Assembly (NCBI GenBank): GCA_022605955.1
Contig: JAKCOZ010000003.1
Span: 60,636,179-60,700,178, forward strand
DNA length: 64,000 bases
Source: Rallus limicola
Taxonomy: Eukaryota > Chordata > Aves > Gruiformes > Rallidae
Reading direction: 5' to 3'
Within the stretch, counting starts at the first letter, position 1. The number at the start of each line of letters is the position of its first letter. The notes under the pieces were generated by a model. It did not search any database and was not told where the DNA came from. It saw only the letters and a list, made by a program, of their open reading frames with translations. The position numbers and the translations under genes are program-made. Below are positions 21,802-33,778 of this stretch, one piece after another.

Positions 21802-22075
21802 AACACCTTCAAACAGAATAGTTAAAGAAAAGAAGACTGAACAAAGGGTGATAGAGGCCAGGAAGTGTCCTCTGGGTGCCTAAGTGGAGAGGAGAGTCCC
21901 TCCTTCCTGCTCAGGGTGGGTGGTGTAGAGCAGGTTGCTCAGGACCGTGTGGAGAGGGCTGGCAGGGCTATGGCTCTTGTGGCCCTAGAAGGAGCAGGTC
22001 TTGGGCACCCACAGCCCAGATGTTGGTCACGGGGCTGGGACCATCCTGCCCCACTGCCGGCAAGGCTCCTGATGC

Positions 22076-22579
22076 CTAATGGTTTCTGGTGATCAGAAAC
22101 CAAACAGGCACGAGCCGCACACAGACGGTGATGCGAATGGCAGGCCTGTGTGGGTCATAGTTGGGCCCTGGAGCTGCATCCCTCCTCGCTGCCGGCTCCC
22201 TGCCCTCAGGCTGCCTTCTCCCTGCTGCTGCTGCCCCTCCGCTGTTGCTGGGCCTTCTGTGCGGGGATCTGCTCCGCACCCTGTTCCTCTGGCGCTGGCC
22301 GGTGGGTGAGCCATTGCCCGCTCTCCGTCTGCGCAGCAGGTGGTCGAAAGGCTGCCTGCAGAGCGGGCACGTGGTGCTCTCCCTGGCCCAGTGCCGGATG
22401 CAGCCAACGCAGAAGCGGTGGAAGCAGACGGGCACGAGGGCTGCATCGCGTATGGTGTCCAGGCAGATAGAGCACTGGTCATCTGCCTCAGCCTCCGGCC
22501 CGGCCTGCTGCGCCTGCCTTGGGATGCTGGGCACTGCTGAGCTGCTCTGCTGCGGAGCCTCTCTGCCGCCTGATGCCAT
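22076..22579 (-). CDS. Topors-like RING finger protein, copy 1 (167 aa)
   Basis: A single coding exon. Start is MASGGREAPQQ, because a splice acceptor (cttggcag before GACATGG) lies 3 bp upstream, leaving a 5' UTR exon ending at 22891 with a GT donor. Residues about 32-71 form a C3HC4 RING: CSIC, then CFHRFCVGC, then CPLC, with RQPF after it, very like the Topors RING. The rest is Arg/Ser/Pro-rich (RVRSRSPHRR) with a hydrophobic C-terminus. The family are ubiquitin (and SUMO) E3 ligases. This protein is far shorter than Topors itself and lacks its long RS and DNA-binding regions. Copies 2 and 3 are at 24572 and 27862. Confidence 0.8.
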   Translation of the reverse strand: MASGGREAPQQSSSAVPSIPRQAQQAGPEAEADDQCSICLDTIRDAALVPVCFHRFCVGCIRHWARESTTCPLCRQPFDHLLRRRRAGNGSPTGQRQRNRVRSRSPHRRPSNSGGAAAAGRRQPEGREPAARRDAAPGPNYDPHRPAIRITVCVRLVPVWFLITRNH

Positions 22580-22581
22580 GT

Positions 22582-23200
22582 CCTGCCAAGAAAGACACGC
22601 AGAGTGCCCAAGATTGAGTGGCACTAGGAACCCGAGAGCAAATCAGGCAGAATCGAAGGGTGGCGGAGCGGGCGTAAGGGCCTCCCAAAGAGCCTCCTAG
22701 AGGCTGGCAAGCAGCGGCTGCAGCAGCTTTGGCACTGTGGGCCAGCCTGCCAGCCTCCAGGGCTGGCCTCTGCAACTGCCTCATCTGCACGCAGGCATGC
22801 TGCCCCTTGGCCTAAGACCCCTGCCCCATCCCCGAGCCCTGTGCCCTCTCCCAGACAACCATCCCCGGCAGCTGAGCTAGCACAAGTTACCTGCAGGAGG
22901 TGCTCAGGGAAGACGCAGGAACCAGCTGTCAGCGTCAGCACTGCCAGGGGCCTTGGCAGGCTCCTCGTGCCCACAGCCCTGGGACAGCTGCTGTGCAGGA
23001 ACACTGCACCCCCACCAACCAAGCCTCTCCTCAAAGGCACCCCACCAAGTGGAAGACCAGAGTCCCGCTGGAGCTTGCACGCCACGCGTGTGAACTCCCA
23101 GGTGCCCTGGACCAAATGCCAGGGGACAGCGCCCGGGTGGCTGCTGCAGAGCCCTGTCTTTGCGGCAACCGCTACTCAATGACATCACAGGGCTCTCTGG
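22582..23200 (-). promoter_or_regulatory. 5' UTR intron and promoter region of RING copy 1
   Basis: The donor after 22891 and acceptor at 22583 define a GT-AG intron. A TGACATCA motif (cAMP-element-like) lies near 23179-23186, upstream of the presumed first exon, and is conserved in units 2 and 3. Confidence 0.45.
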
Positions 23201-24571
23201 GGCTGACCCCTGAGCTTCTGCCCAGCCAGGCTGGATGATGCCCCAAGGGGGGAAAAGCCCTCTTTGTTGGCTGTTTGCCATCTTCTCATGGTCTTGTGGG
23301 GCCACTCCCACCCCAGGTGACTTGGGCCACCCCTGCTCTCACTTGGCTCCTCCAAAGGCTGTCAGAAGAAAGACTTGCCCCTTCCAGAGACTCCCCTCAC
23401 CCTTCCCTTCTAGCAGACTTCTCCTTAGTCATGATTTTGCTCCCTTTGTCCCCTGAATGTGGCACGGAAAGGGGCAGGGTTTTGGTCAGTTCCTTATGGG
23501 TTTTTTTCCTTCTTGGCCGGACAGGGTAGGGGCGTTCCTCACATCCCACTGAGCATTGCTCAGAATTTGGTTAGTCTATACCTTTAAGTGGGGACTTGCT
23601 CCTAAAGGGTGCAGGGGGCCTGATATGCCAGGTTGACCCTCAGCAAAGGAAGCCTGTAGTGTACCCGGAGCCCGAATCGGGGCTATCACTAGGAAGCTCC
23701 CCAACCTGGTGCGGTTGTCAGGCTATGACCCGCTTCTCATCTTCCAGACAGGTGGGGAGGAAACTGCAGCCCGTAGTCTGAGGGGAATGGAGAGGGACTT
23801 GCAGGCCTTGTCATGGCTGGTGGGAGAGCCTGGGGCTCAAGCGACTCTCCCTCCCTCCCTCCCTCCCTCCCTCCCTCCAGTTGCGGAAGACACTGCCAGG
23901 GGATTATGGAACATGGGGAGGCGTGTGGCAATGGGGGAGGCTTGTGGCACGCCGTCTCGGGGAAGGCCCAACGACAGGCAGAGGGGATGGCTCTAGCTGC
24001 ATGCGGAAAGATTGCGGAGGCCTCCCTCAGCCCTACCCAGAGGTCTCAGCCGCTACGGAGAAGACGCCTTTTGTGCTTGGGTGGCTGACCTCCCCCACAG
24101 TGCAAGAGCCGTAGTGTCCAGGGCTCCAGTTCCACTCAAGCCAGCCTAAAAGGACCCGGTGAAGCTTGCTTGTCTGCCTAGTGGCTTGCTTGCTTGGGAA
24201 AGCATTACTTCTTGTGGAAGGCTTGATCAGATGCCTCCTTTTCTACATCGATGCCTCTTTACAACCACTGGAACTTTAGATTAGAAAGAGTTTTATTAAT
24301 GCCTTCAAACAGAATAGTTAAAGAAAAGAAGACTGAACAAAGGGTGATAGAGGCCAGGAAGTGTCCTCTGGGTGCCTAAGTGGTGAGGAGAGTCCCTCCT
24401 TCCTGCTCAAGGTGGGTGGTGTAGAGCAGGTTGCTCAGGACCATGTGGAGAGGGCTGGCAGGGCTATGGCTCTTGTGGTCCTAGAAGGAGCAGGTCTTGG
24501 GCACCCACAGCCCAGATGTTGGTCACGGGGCTGGGACCATCCTGCCCCACTGCCGGCAAGGCTCCTGATGC

Positions 24572-25075
24572 CTAATGGTTTCTGGTGATCAGAAACCAAA
24601 CAGGCACGAGCCGCACACAGACGGTGATGCGAATGGCAGGTCTGTGTGGGTCATAGTTGGGCCCTGGAGCTGCATCCCTCCTCGCTGCCGGCTCCCTGCC
24701 CTCAGGCTGCCTTCTCCCTGCTGCTGCTGCCCCTCCGCTGTTGCTGGGCCTTCTGTGCGGGGATCTGCTCCGCACCCTGTTCCTCTGGCGCTGGCCGGTG
24801 GGTAGGCCATTGCCCGCTCTCCGTCTGCGCAGCAGGTGGTCGAAAGGCTGCCTGCAGAGTGGGCACGTGGTGCTCTCCCTGGCCCAGTGCCGGATGCAGC
24901 CAACGCAGAAGCGGTGGAAGCAGACGGGCACGAGGGCTGCATCGCGTATGGTGTCCAGGCAGATAGAGCACTGGTCATCTGCCTCGGCCTCCGGCCTGGC
25001 CTGCTGCGCCTGCCTTGGGACGCTGGGCACTGCTGAGCTTCTCTGCTGCGGAGCCTCTCTGCCGCCTGATGCCAT
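24572..25075 (-). CDS. Topors-like RING finger protein, copy 2 (167 aa)
   Basis: Same structure as copy 1: acceptor directly before the start, C3HC4 ligands complete, no frameshift. It differs at a few residues, for example Arg for Ser after APQQ, VPSVPRQ for VPSIPRQ, ARPEAE for AGPEAE, and Leu for Ser in the linker after the RING. The 5' exon donor is at 25392. Polyadenylation signal at 24292-24297. Confidence 0.8.
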   Translation of the reverse strand: MASGGREAPQQRSSAVPSVPRQAQQARPEAEADDQCSICLDTIRDAALVPVCFHRFCVGCIRHWARESTTCPLCRQPFDHLLRRRRAGNGLPTGQRQRNRVRSRSPHRRPSNSGGAAAAGRRQPEGREPAARRDAAPGPNYDPHRPAIRITVCVRLVPVWFLITRNH

Positions 25076-25894
25076 GTCCTGCCAAGAAAGACACGCAGAG
25101 TGCCCAAAATTGAGTGGCACTAGGAACCCGAGAGCAAATCAGGCAGAATCAGGCAGAAGGGTGGCGGAGCGGGCGTAAGGGCCTCCCAAAGAGCCTCCTA
25201 GAGGCTGGCAAGCAGCAGCTGCAGCAGCTTTGGCACTGTGGGCCAGCCTGCCAGCCCCCAGGGCTGGCCTCTGCAACTGCCTCATCTGCACGCAGGCATG
25301 CTGCCCCTTGGCCTAAGACCCCTGCCCCATCCCCGAGCCCTGTGCCCTCTCCCAGACAACCATCCCCGGCAGCTGAGCTAGCACAAGTTACCTGCAGGAG
25401 GTGCTCAGGGAAGACGCAGGAACCAGCTGTCAGCGTCAGCACTGCCAGGGGCCTTGGCAGGCTCCTCGTGCCCACAGCCCTGGGACAGCTGCTGTGCAGG
25501 AACACTGCACCCCCACCAACCAAGCCTCTCCTCAAAGGCACCCCACCAAGTGGAAGACCAGAGTCCCGCTGGAGCTTGCACGCCACGTGTGTGAACTCCC
25601 AGGTGCCCTGGACCAAATGCCAGGGGACAGCGCCCGGGTGGCTGCTGCAGAGCCCTGTCTTTGCGGCAACCGCTACTCAATGACATCACAGGGCTCTCTG
25701 GGGCTGACCCCTGAGCTTCTGCCCAGCCAGGCTGGATGATGCCCCAAGGGGGGAAAAGCCCTCTTTGTTGGCTGTTTGCCATCTTCTCATGGTCTTGTGG
25801 GGCCACTCCCACCCCAGGTGACTTGGGCCACCCCTGCTCTCACTTGGCTCCTCCAAAGGCTGTCAGAAGAAAGACTTGCCCCTTCCAGAGACTC

Positions 25895-26345
25895 CCCTCA
25901 CCCTTCCCTTCTAGCAGATTTCTCATTAGTCATGATTTTGCTCCCTTTGTCCCCTGAATGTGGCACGGAGAGGGGCAGGGTTTTGGTCAGTTCCTTATGG
26001 GTTTTTTTCCTTCTTGGCCGGAGAGGGTAGGGGCATTCCTCACACCCTTCCCCCTGTCTGCGTGGGGGTCCCACCGACGGCAGACATTCCTCCACAAACT
26101 TCTCCACTGTCAGTCCTTTCGCTTGGGGCTTCAGCTCTCCCCCAGCTGCCCCAGCATGGGTCACTGCTATGGGGTGCAGTCATAAATCACAGACTGGCTC
26201 TGAGGCCCAGACTGGTCCACGCTGGTGCTCCACAGAGTCACAAGCTGCCCCAGCAAACCTGCTCTGGCGTAGGTCTCTCTCTGTCTTTCCCATCTCCGTG
26301 TGGTGATGCGCAGCTGATACACCAAGCATCCCTGTCACCATAAAT
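25895..26345 (+). mobile_element. LTR-like fragment inside array unit
   Basis: About 450 bp resembling the LTR-like repeats at 45707-47860: the cttagcagacttc...tagtcatgatttt block, the ggggtcccac block and the cacagagtcacaag block occur in the same order. A second copy is at 29195-29630. Shorter pieces are near 23395-23540. Confidence 0.7.
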
Positions 26346-27861
26346 TCCTAAACATCCTTCCTTGCAGTAAGTTCCAAGGCATTCTTGAAGGTTGGTAACA
26401 CTGGGGAGCTTGATGTGCTAGGCCTGAGACAGCTGCACGGAGGATGGCTCAAAGTGGAGATGTGGCAGCCAGGCTCTGTGACAATATGGGAACTTGAAGG
26501 CTAAATGGAACTGATGAGCTGCGTATTTGCTACCCTGAGCCAAGAACCGGTCATGCATTTGACAACATGCTGTCCTTTGGTAAACTTTGCCCATTAGAGT
26601 ATCATAAAACAAACCCACACCTCCATCCCGAAGGCCTCCCGCCTCCAAGGTGTGACCACGTCCCACTGAGCATTGCTCAGAATTTGGTTAGTCTATGCCT
26701 TTAAGTGGAGACTTGCTCCTAAAGGGTGCAGGGGGCCTGATATGCCAGGTTGACCCTCAGCAAAGGAAGCCTGTAGTGTACCCGGAGCCTGAATCGGGGC
26801 TATCACTAGGAAGCTCCCCAACCTGGTGCGGTTGTCAGGCTATGACCCGCTTCTCATCTTCCAGACAGGTGAGGAGGAAACTGCAGCCCGTAGTCTGAGG
26901 GGAATGGAGAGGGACTTGCAGGCCTTGTCATGGCTGGTGGAAGAGCCTGGGGCTCGAGTAAGTCTCTCTCCCTCCCTCCCTCCCTCCCTCCCTCCCTCCC
27001 TCCCTCCCTCCCTCCAGTTGCGGAAGTCCCTAGCAACCCGGGGGTTGTGTGCTCCTTGTCAGACCCTTGTGACTGATTTCTTGGCTTGGTCTGTTCTCTT
27101 CTCTTCCCTTCTGTCCTGTTCCATCCTCATGCGATTCTCTAGCCAAAGGGTCAGGTCTCTCGGAATTTCTTTCCCATGATGGGAGGTGCTCCATCCCTTT
27201 TGCCATCTCTGTGGCCCTTTGAGCCTTCCTTGAGTCTGCCTTGGCACAGGGCCTTGTTACCAAGGGCACAGCTGGGTGGGCGTCCATCAGGAGCCCTGTG
27301 CCCCTCCTGCATGTGCCACAAAGGGCCAGCTGCAAAAACACTGTGCAGCAGCCTTGCAGGCTGCATGCCCAGGATCCACGCCAGCCGGGCTGGGGCAGTT
27401 CTTGTGTGAGGCAGGGCAAGAGCTTCTGGCAAGAGCCAGCCTAAAAGGACCCAGTGAAGCTTGCTTGTCTGCCTAGTGGCTTGCTTGCTTGGGAAAGCAT
27501 TACTTCTTGTGGAAGGCTTGATCAGATGCCTCCTTTTCTACATCGATGCCTCTTTACAACCACTGGAACTTTAGGAAGAGTTTTATTAACACCTTCAAAC
27601 AGAATAGTTAAAGAAAAGAAGACTGAACAAAGGGTGATAGAGGCCAGGAAGTGTCCTCTGGGTGCCTAAGTGGAGAGGAGAGTCCCTCCTTCCTGCTCAG
27701 GGTGGGTGGTGTAGAGCAGGTTGCTCAGGACCATGTGGAGAGGGCTGGCAGGGCTATGGCTCTTGTGGCCCTAGAAGGAGCAGGTCTTGGGCACCCACAG
27801 CCCAGATGTTGTTCATGGGGCTGGGACCATCCTGCCCCACTGCCGGCAAGGCTCCTGATGC

Positions 27862-28365
27862 CTAATGGTTTCTGGTGATCAGAAACCAAACAGGCACGAG
27901 CCGCACACAGACGGTGATGCGAATGGCAGGTCTGTGTGGGTCATAGTTGGGCCCTGGAGCTGCATCCCTCCTCGCTGCCGGCTCCCTGCCCTCAGGCTGC
28001 CTTCTCCCTGCTGCTGCTGCCCCTCCGCTGTTGCTGGGCCTTCTGTGCGGGGATCTGCTCCGCACCCTGTTCCTCTGGCGCTGGCCGGTGGGTGAGCCAT
28101 TGCCCGCTCTCCGTCTGCGCAGCAGGTGGTCGAAAGGCTGCCTGCAGAGCGGGCACGTGGTGCTCTCCCTGGCCCAGTGCCGGATGCAGCCAACGCAGAA
28201 GCGGTGGAAGCAGACGGGCACGAGGGCTGCATCGCGTATGGTGTCCAGGCAGATAGAGCACTGGTCATCTGCCTCGGTCTCCGGCCCAGCCTGCTGCGCC
28301 TGCCTTGGGATGCTGGGCACTGCTGAGCTGCTCTGCTGCGGAGCCTCTCTGCCGCCTGATGCCAT
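27862..28365 (-). CDS. Topors-like RING finger protein, copy 3 (167 aa)
   Basis: Intact copy, nearly identical to copy 1 apart from PETEADD in place of PEAEADD. RING ligands, start context, acceptor, 5' exon donor (28677) and polyadenylation signal (27582-27587) are all kept. Preservation of three open frames in a recent array suggests they may all be translated, or that the array is very young. Confidence 0.8.
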   Translation of the reverse strand: MASGGREAPQQSSSAVPSIPRQAQQAGPETEADDQCSICLDTIRDAALVPVCFHRFCVGCIRHWARESTTCPLCRQPFDHLLRRRRAGNGSPTGQRQRNRVRSRSPHRRPSNSGGAAAAGRRQPEGREPAARRDAAPGPNYDPHRPAIRITVCVRLVPVWFLITRNH

Positions 28366-30977
28366 GTCCTGCCAAGAAAGACACGCAGAGTGCCCAAGAT
28401 TGAGTGGCACTAGGAACCCAAGAGCAAATCAGGCAGAATCGAAGGGTGGCGGAGCGGGCGTAAGGGCCTCCCAAAGAGCCTCCTAGAGGCTGGCAAGCAG
28501 CGGCTGCAGCAGCTTTGGCACTGTGGGCCAGCCTGCCAGCCCCCAGGGCTGGCCTCTGCAACTGCCTCATCTGCACGCAGGCATGCTGCCCCTTGGCCTA
28601 AGACCCCTGCCCCATCCCCGAGCCCTGTGCCCTCTCCCAGACAACCATCCCCGGCAGCTGAGCTAGCACAAGTTACCTGCAGGAGGTGCTCAGGGAAGAC
28701 GCAGGAACCAGCTGTCAGCGTCAGCACTGCCAGGGGCCTTGGCAGGCTCCTCGTGCCCACAGCCCTGGGACAGCTGCTGTGCAGGAACACTGCACCCCCA
28801 CCAACCAAGCCTCTCCTCAAAGGCACCCCACCAAGTGGAAGACCAGAGTCCCGCTGGAGCTTGCACGCCACGCGTGTGAACTCCCAGGAGCCCTGGACCA
28901 AATGCCAGGGGTCAGCGCCCGGGTGGCAGCTGCAGAGCCCTGTCTTTGCGGCAACCGCTACTCAATGACATCACAGGGCTCTCTGGGGCTGACCCCTGAG
29001 CTTCTGCCCAGCCAGGCTGGATGATGCCCCAAGGGGGGGAAAAGCCCTCTTTGTTGGCTGTTTGCCATCTTCTCATGGTCTTGTGGGGCCACTCCCACCC
29101 CAGGTGACTTGGGCCACCCCTGCTCTCACTTGGCTCCTCCATAGGCTGTCAGAGAAAGACTTGCCCCTGCCAGAGACTCCCCTCACCCTTCCCTTCTAGC
29201 AGACTTCTCCTTAGTCATGATTTTGCTCCCTTTGTCCCCTGAATGTGGCACGGAGAGGGTCAGGGTTTTGGTCAGTTCCTTATGGGTTTTTTTCCTTCTT
29301 GGCCGGACAGGGTAGGGGCATTCCTCACACCCTTCCCCCTGTCTGCGTGGGGGTCCCACCGACGGCAGACATTCCTCCACAAACTTCTCCACTGTCAGTC
29401 CTTTCCCTTGGGGCTTCATCTCTCCCCCAGCTGCCCCAGCATGGGTCACTGCTATGGGGTGCAGTCATAAATCACAGACTGGCTCTGAGGCCCAGACTGG
29501 TCCACGCTGGTGCTCCACAGAGTCACAGGGTGCCCCAGCAAACCTGCTCTGGCGTAGGTCTCTCTCTGTCTTTCCCATCTCCGTGTGGTGATGCGCAGCT
29601 GATACACCAAGCATCCCTGTCACCATAAATTCCTAAACATCCTTCCTTGCAGTAAGTTCCAAGGCATTCTTGAAGGTTGGTAACACTGGGGAGCTTAATG
29701 TGCTAGGCCTGAGACAGCTGCACGGAGGATGGCTCAAAGTGGAGATGTGGCAGCCAGGCTCTGTGACAATATGGGAACTTGAAGGCTAAATGGAACTGAT
29801 GAGCTGCGTATTTGCTACCCTGAGCTAAGAACCAGTCATGCATTTGACAACATGCTGTCCTTTGGTAAACTTTGCCCATTAGAGTATCAAAAAACAAACC
29901 CACACCTCCATCCCGAAGGCCTCCTGCCTCCATGGTGTGACCACGCCCCACTGAGCATTGCTCAGAATTTGGTTAGTCTATGCCTTTAAGTGGAGACTTG
30001 CTCCTAAAGGGTGCAGGGGGCCTGATATGCCAGGTTGACCCTCAGCAAAGGAAGCCTGTAGTGTACCCGGAGTCCGAATCGGGGCTATCACTAGGAAGCT
30101 CCCCAACCTGGTGCGGTTGTCAGGCTATGACCCGCTTCTCATCTTCCAGACAGGTGGGGAGGAAACTGCAGCCCGTAGTCTGAGGGGAATGGAGAGGGAC
30201 TTGCAGGCCTTGTCATGGCTGGTGGAAGAGCCTGGGGCTCGAGTAAGTCTCTCTCCCTCCCTCCCTCCCTCCCTCCCTCCCTTCCTCCCTCCCTCCCTCC
30301 CTCCCTCCCTCCAGTTGCAGAAGTCCCTAGCAACCCGGGGGTTGTGTGCTCCTTGTCAGACCCTTGTGACTGATTTCTTGGCTTGGTCTGTTCTCTTCTC
30401 TTCCCTTCTGTCCTGTTCCATCCTTATGCGATTCTCTAGCCAAAGGGTCGGGTTTCTTTCCCATGATGGGAGGTGCTCCATCCCTTTTGCCATCTCTGTG
30501 GCCCTTTGAGCCTTCCTTGAGTCTGCCTTGGCACAGGGCCTTGTTACCAAGGGCACAGCTGGGTGGGCGTCCATCAGGAGCCCTGTGCCCCTCCTGCATG
30601 TGCCACAAAGGGCCAGCTGCAAAAACACTGTGCAGCAGCCTTGCAGGCTGCATGCCCAGGATCCACGCCAGCCGGGCTGGGGCAGTTCTTGTGTGAAGCA
30701 GGGCAAGAGCTTCTGATGGTGGCCAGACACTGCCAGGGGATTATGGAACATGGGGAGGCGTGTGGCAGTGGGGGAGGCTTGTGGCACGCCGTCTCGGGGA
30801 AGGCCCAACGGCAGGCAGAGGGGATGGCTCTAGCTGCATGCGGAAAGATTGCGGAGGCCTCCCTCAGCCCTACCCAGAGGTCTCAGCCGCTACGGAGAAG
30901 ACGCCTTTTGTGCTTGGGCGGCTGACCTCCCCCACAGTGCAAGAGCTGTAGTGTCCAGGGCTCCAGTTCCACTCAAG

Positions 30978-31285
30978 CCAGCCTAAAAGGACCCGGTGAA
31001 GCTTGCTTGTCTGCCTAGTGGCTTGCTTGCTTGGGAAAGCATTACTTCTTGTGGAAGGCTTGATCAGATGCCTCCTTTTCTACATTGATGCCTCTTTACA
31101 ACCACTGGAACTTTAGAAAGAGTTTTATTAACGCCTTCAAACAGAATAGTTAAAGAAAAGAAGACTGAACAAAGGGTGATAGAGGCCAGGAAGTGTCCTC
31201 TGGGTGCCTAAGTGGAGAGGAGAGTCCCTCCTTCCTGCTCAAGGTGGGTAGTGTAGAGCAGGTTGCTCAGGACCATGTGGAGATG
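30978..31285 (-). pseudogene. Truncated fourth RING gene unit (3' UTR only)
   Basis: The 3' UTR with its polyadenylation signal (31124-31129) matches the other units up to about 31285. The sequence then changes to unrelated DNA and a CR1 fragment, so no RING coding sequence is left. Confidence 0.8.
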
Positions 31286-31439
31286 GCTTCTGAGGATGTG
31301 CCAGGACCAAGAGTCTCCACCAATTCTTGCGGGTGCTGTGCAGCTTGCTGTGCCTGAGGGCCTTGAGGCCACTTCTGCAGAGCTACTGATGGAGCACACT
31401 GAGCTGGGGTGTGAAGGCAGCAGGATGAGGACCCAGCAG

Positions 31440-31740
31440 GGATACAGTCAGCTCCCCAGACCTACTGGCCAAACTATTTCTGACACAAGCCAGGATGCCA
31501 ATGGCTTTCCTGGCCATCTGGGCACACTGCTGGCTCATGTTCAGTCTGCAGTCACCCAACATCCCCAGGTACTTCTCTGCCTGACACCTCTCCAGTCAGT
31601 CTCCCCCCAGCCTGTAGCACTGCAGGGGTTGTTATGTCCCATGTGCAGCATCTACACTTTGGCCTTGTTAAACCTCATCCCATTGGTCTCAGCCCATCAG
31701 TCCAGCCTGTTCAGGTCTCTCCAGTGGCTCCAGGAATTTG
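31440..31740 (-). mobile_element. CR1 LINE fragment
   Basis: Reverse-complement CR1 reverse-transcriptase end and UTR (ccaatggctttcctggcc, ttaaacctcatcccattgg). Confidence 0.75.
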
Positions 31741-31959
31741 GCAGGTGCAGGAGGTAAACCTGTCCCATTAGCCATAGGAAAACTCAAGACATTGCTGGCT
31801 GGAGGTGGGCAGCCCTGACTGCACATACAAGCAGAGAGCAAAAGTCCAGTGCATGTTGTGGCAGGAGCAGAGAAAGAATAAAAGTCCAGCAAATAGTGAG
31901 GCAGCATCAGGCTGATGTCAGCTGTTGCTGAGGGAGCACCTGAAGCATCAAGGATAGGA

Positions 31960-32350
31960 GATCAAGAGAGGTTCTTCTCCCCCTTGACTCTGCCCTGGTG
32001 AGACCACACCTGGAACAGCGTGTCCAGTTCTGGACCCCTCAGTTCAAGAAGGACACAGAACTCCTTGAAAGAGCCCAGTGCAGGGACACCAAGATGATGA
32101 AGGGAGTGGAACACTATCTTTGTGAGGAGAGGCTGAGGGAGTTGTGTCTCTTTAGCATGGAGGAGACTGAGGGGTGACCTTATTAAAGTTTATAAATATG
32201 TAAAGGGTGAGATTCAGGAGGATGGAGCCAGGCTCTGCTCAGTGATGGCAGTGACAGGGCATGGGGCAGTGGGTGCAAGCTGGAGCAGAGGAAGTTCCAT
32301 GTGAATATAAGGAGGAACTTCTTTCAAGGTCCCTTCCAAGTGCTAATAAA
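31960..32350 (+). mobile_element. CR1 LINE fragment (copy L)
   Basis: CR1 reverse-transcriptase end and UTR, with an internal deletion relative to 37592-38105. Confidence 0.8.
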
Positions 32351-32639
32351 AAAAAAGGATCCATCTGATGGAGAGATCAGGGGGGACTGAGACAGCTGGC
32401 AAGCACAGGTTCAAGGGTGGTAGCAATGATCTGTGCTGGCTTCTGGTAAAGGTGTTGGTTTTGCTTTCTGTTTCTGCTCCCCTGCTTATGCAGCAGGCTG
32501 CTCACATCATCTCCTGGTGAGGACTGTGATTCTTTCACAGGCAGAGAATGTGCTGCTGTGGGGGTGCTGAAAGGACAGAAATGAAGCTTTACTCCCCAGA
32601 TCCACATTTCCTGATGGCACTGCTTCCTTCCACGAGTCC

Positions 32640-33263
32640 TGCACATGGGTTGGGACAATCCTCCTTATCAACACAGGCTGGGGGATTATGTGACACAGAG
32701 CAGCCCTGCAGAAAAGGAGTTGGGAGTGCTGGTGGACAAAAAGCTGGGCATGAGCCAACAGTGTGCACTTGCAGCCAAGAAGGCCAACCACATCCTGGGC
32801 TGCATCAAAAGCAGTGTGGCCAGCAGACTGAGAGAGGTGGTTCTGCCCCTCTTGCTCGGCTCTGTTCTGGTGAGACCTCACCTGGAGTACTGTGTCCAGC
32901 TTTGGAGCCCTCAGCACAAGAATAACATGGATCTCTTGTAGTGGGTCCAGAGGAGGCCACAAGGATGATCATAGGCCTGTACCACCTCTCCTATGAAGAC
33001 AGGCTGAGAGAGTTGGGGTTGTTCAGCCTGCAGACCAGAAGGCTCTGGGAAGACATTATAGTGGCCTTCAAGTACCTGAAGAGGCCTACAGGAAGGCTGG
33101 GGAAGGACTGCCTGTAAGGGCATGGAGTGATAGGATGAGGGGCAGTGGTTTTAAAGCAGAGCAGGGCAGGTTTAGATTAGACATTAAGAATTTCTTCACT
33201 CTGAGGGTGATGAGAAACTGGTACAGGTTGCTCATAGAGGTAGTGGAGGCCCCAAGAAGGTCC
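32640..33263 (+). mobile_element. CR1 LINE fragment, cut at avidin exon junction (copy L)
   Basis: The CR1 frame contains AALAAKKANHILGCIKSS-like sequence, then a UTR that breaks off after gaggcccca and joins avidin-related exon 2. Confidence 0.85.
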
Positions 33264-33342
33264 CTGATGCATCCAGGGCTGAGAGTGTCATGTTGGAGCC
33301 CAGCTCGTTTCTCCACAAGCCGTGCAAGTCACACTGGGGACC
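33264..33342 (-). pseudogene. Truncated avidin-related gene (5' part of exon 2 only)
   Basis: The - strand reads CDLHGLWRNELGSNMTLSAL and then stops at the fused CR1. It is the twin of the gene at 40363-41878. The region upstream keeps the TATA box at 33779-33784, but the signal-peptide exon is deleted, and exons 3 and 4 are gone. Confidence 0.85.
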
Positions 33343-33778
33343 GGGGGTTATTCTGGTGACATGGGCAGTGCTGAGCCATGGACAACAACACCACCCCATA
33401 TCCCCCCCCAACTCCCCCCTTCCCAACTCCTCCCACAAGCACAGGCAGTGGGACATGTGCCCCATGTGTTTGGGGCTGGCACAGCCCCTCCACATGGCTG
33501 CTGGGAGCAGTGGCATGGGCACTGGGTGGGCCAGCCCCTCCCCCTCCCATGGCAGGGCAGTGCAGAGCTGGGGGTGCTGGGTGCCAGACAGCATGGCGTG
33601 ACACAGGGAAAGCCTGTGACCCCCTCACCCATGCTTGCTGTGCCCCAGGGGTGGCATGGCACGGCGTGGCATGGCACAGCATAACATGTCATGGCAGGGC
33701 ACAGTATGCCATGGCACAGCACAGGAAGGCACAACACAGCAGGTCTGCCTGCTGCTTCCCGGCGGCAGCTCAGCTCCT

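Larger units (their letters stand above)
20345..31285. repeat. Tandem array of Topors-like RING gene units
   Basis: Shared blocks recur in tandem. The block beginning cccactgagcattgctcag starts near 20867, 23547, 26662 and 29946, giving periods of about 2.7, 3.1 and 3.3 kb. RING exons recur at 22076, 24572 and 27862, and the fourth unit keeps only the 3' UTR. Units differ by which linker blocks they carry and by CTCC microsatellite length. Fragments of an LTR-like repeat, also found at 45.7-47.9 kb, are part of the unit. Confidence 0.9.

Noticed and set aside
22161..22700. Long + strand open frame across RING gene copy 1 (and copies 2, 3)
   Set aside because: The - strand frame carries the complete C3HC4 RING with splice signals. 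The + strand frame has no recognisable domain.
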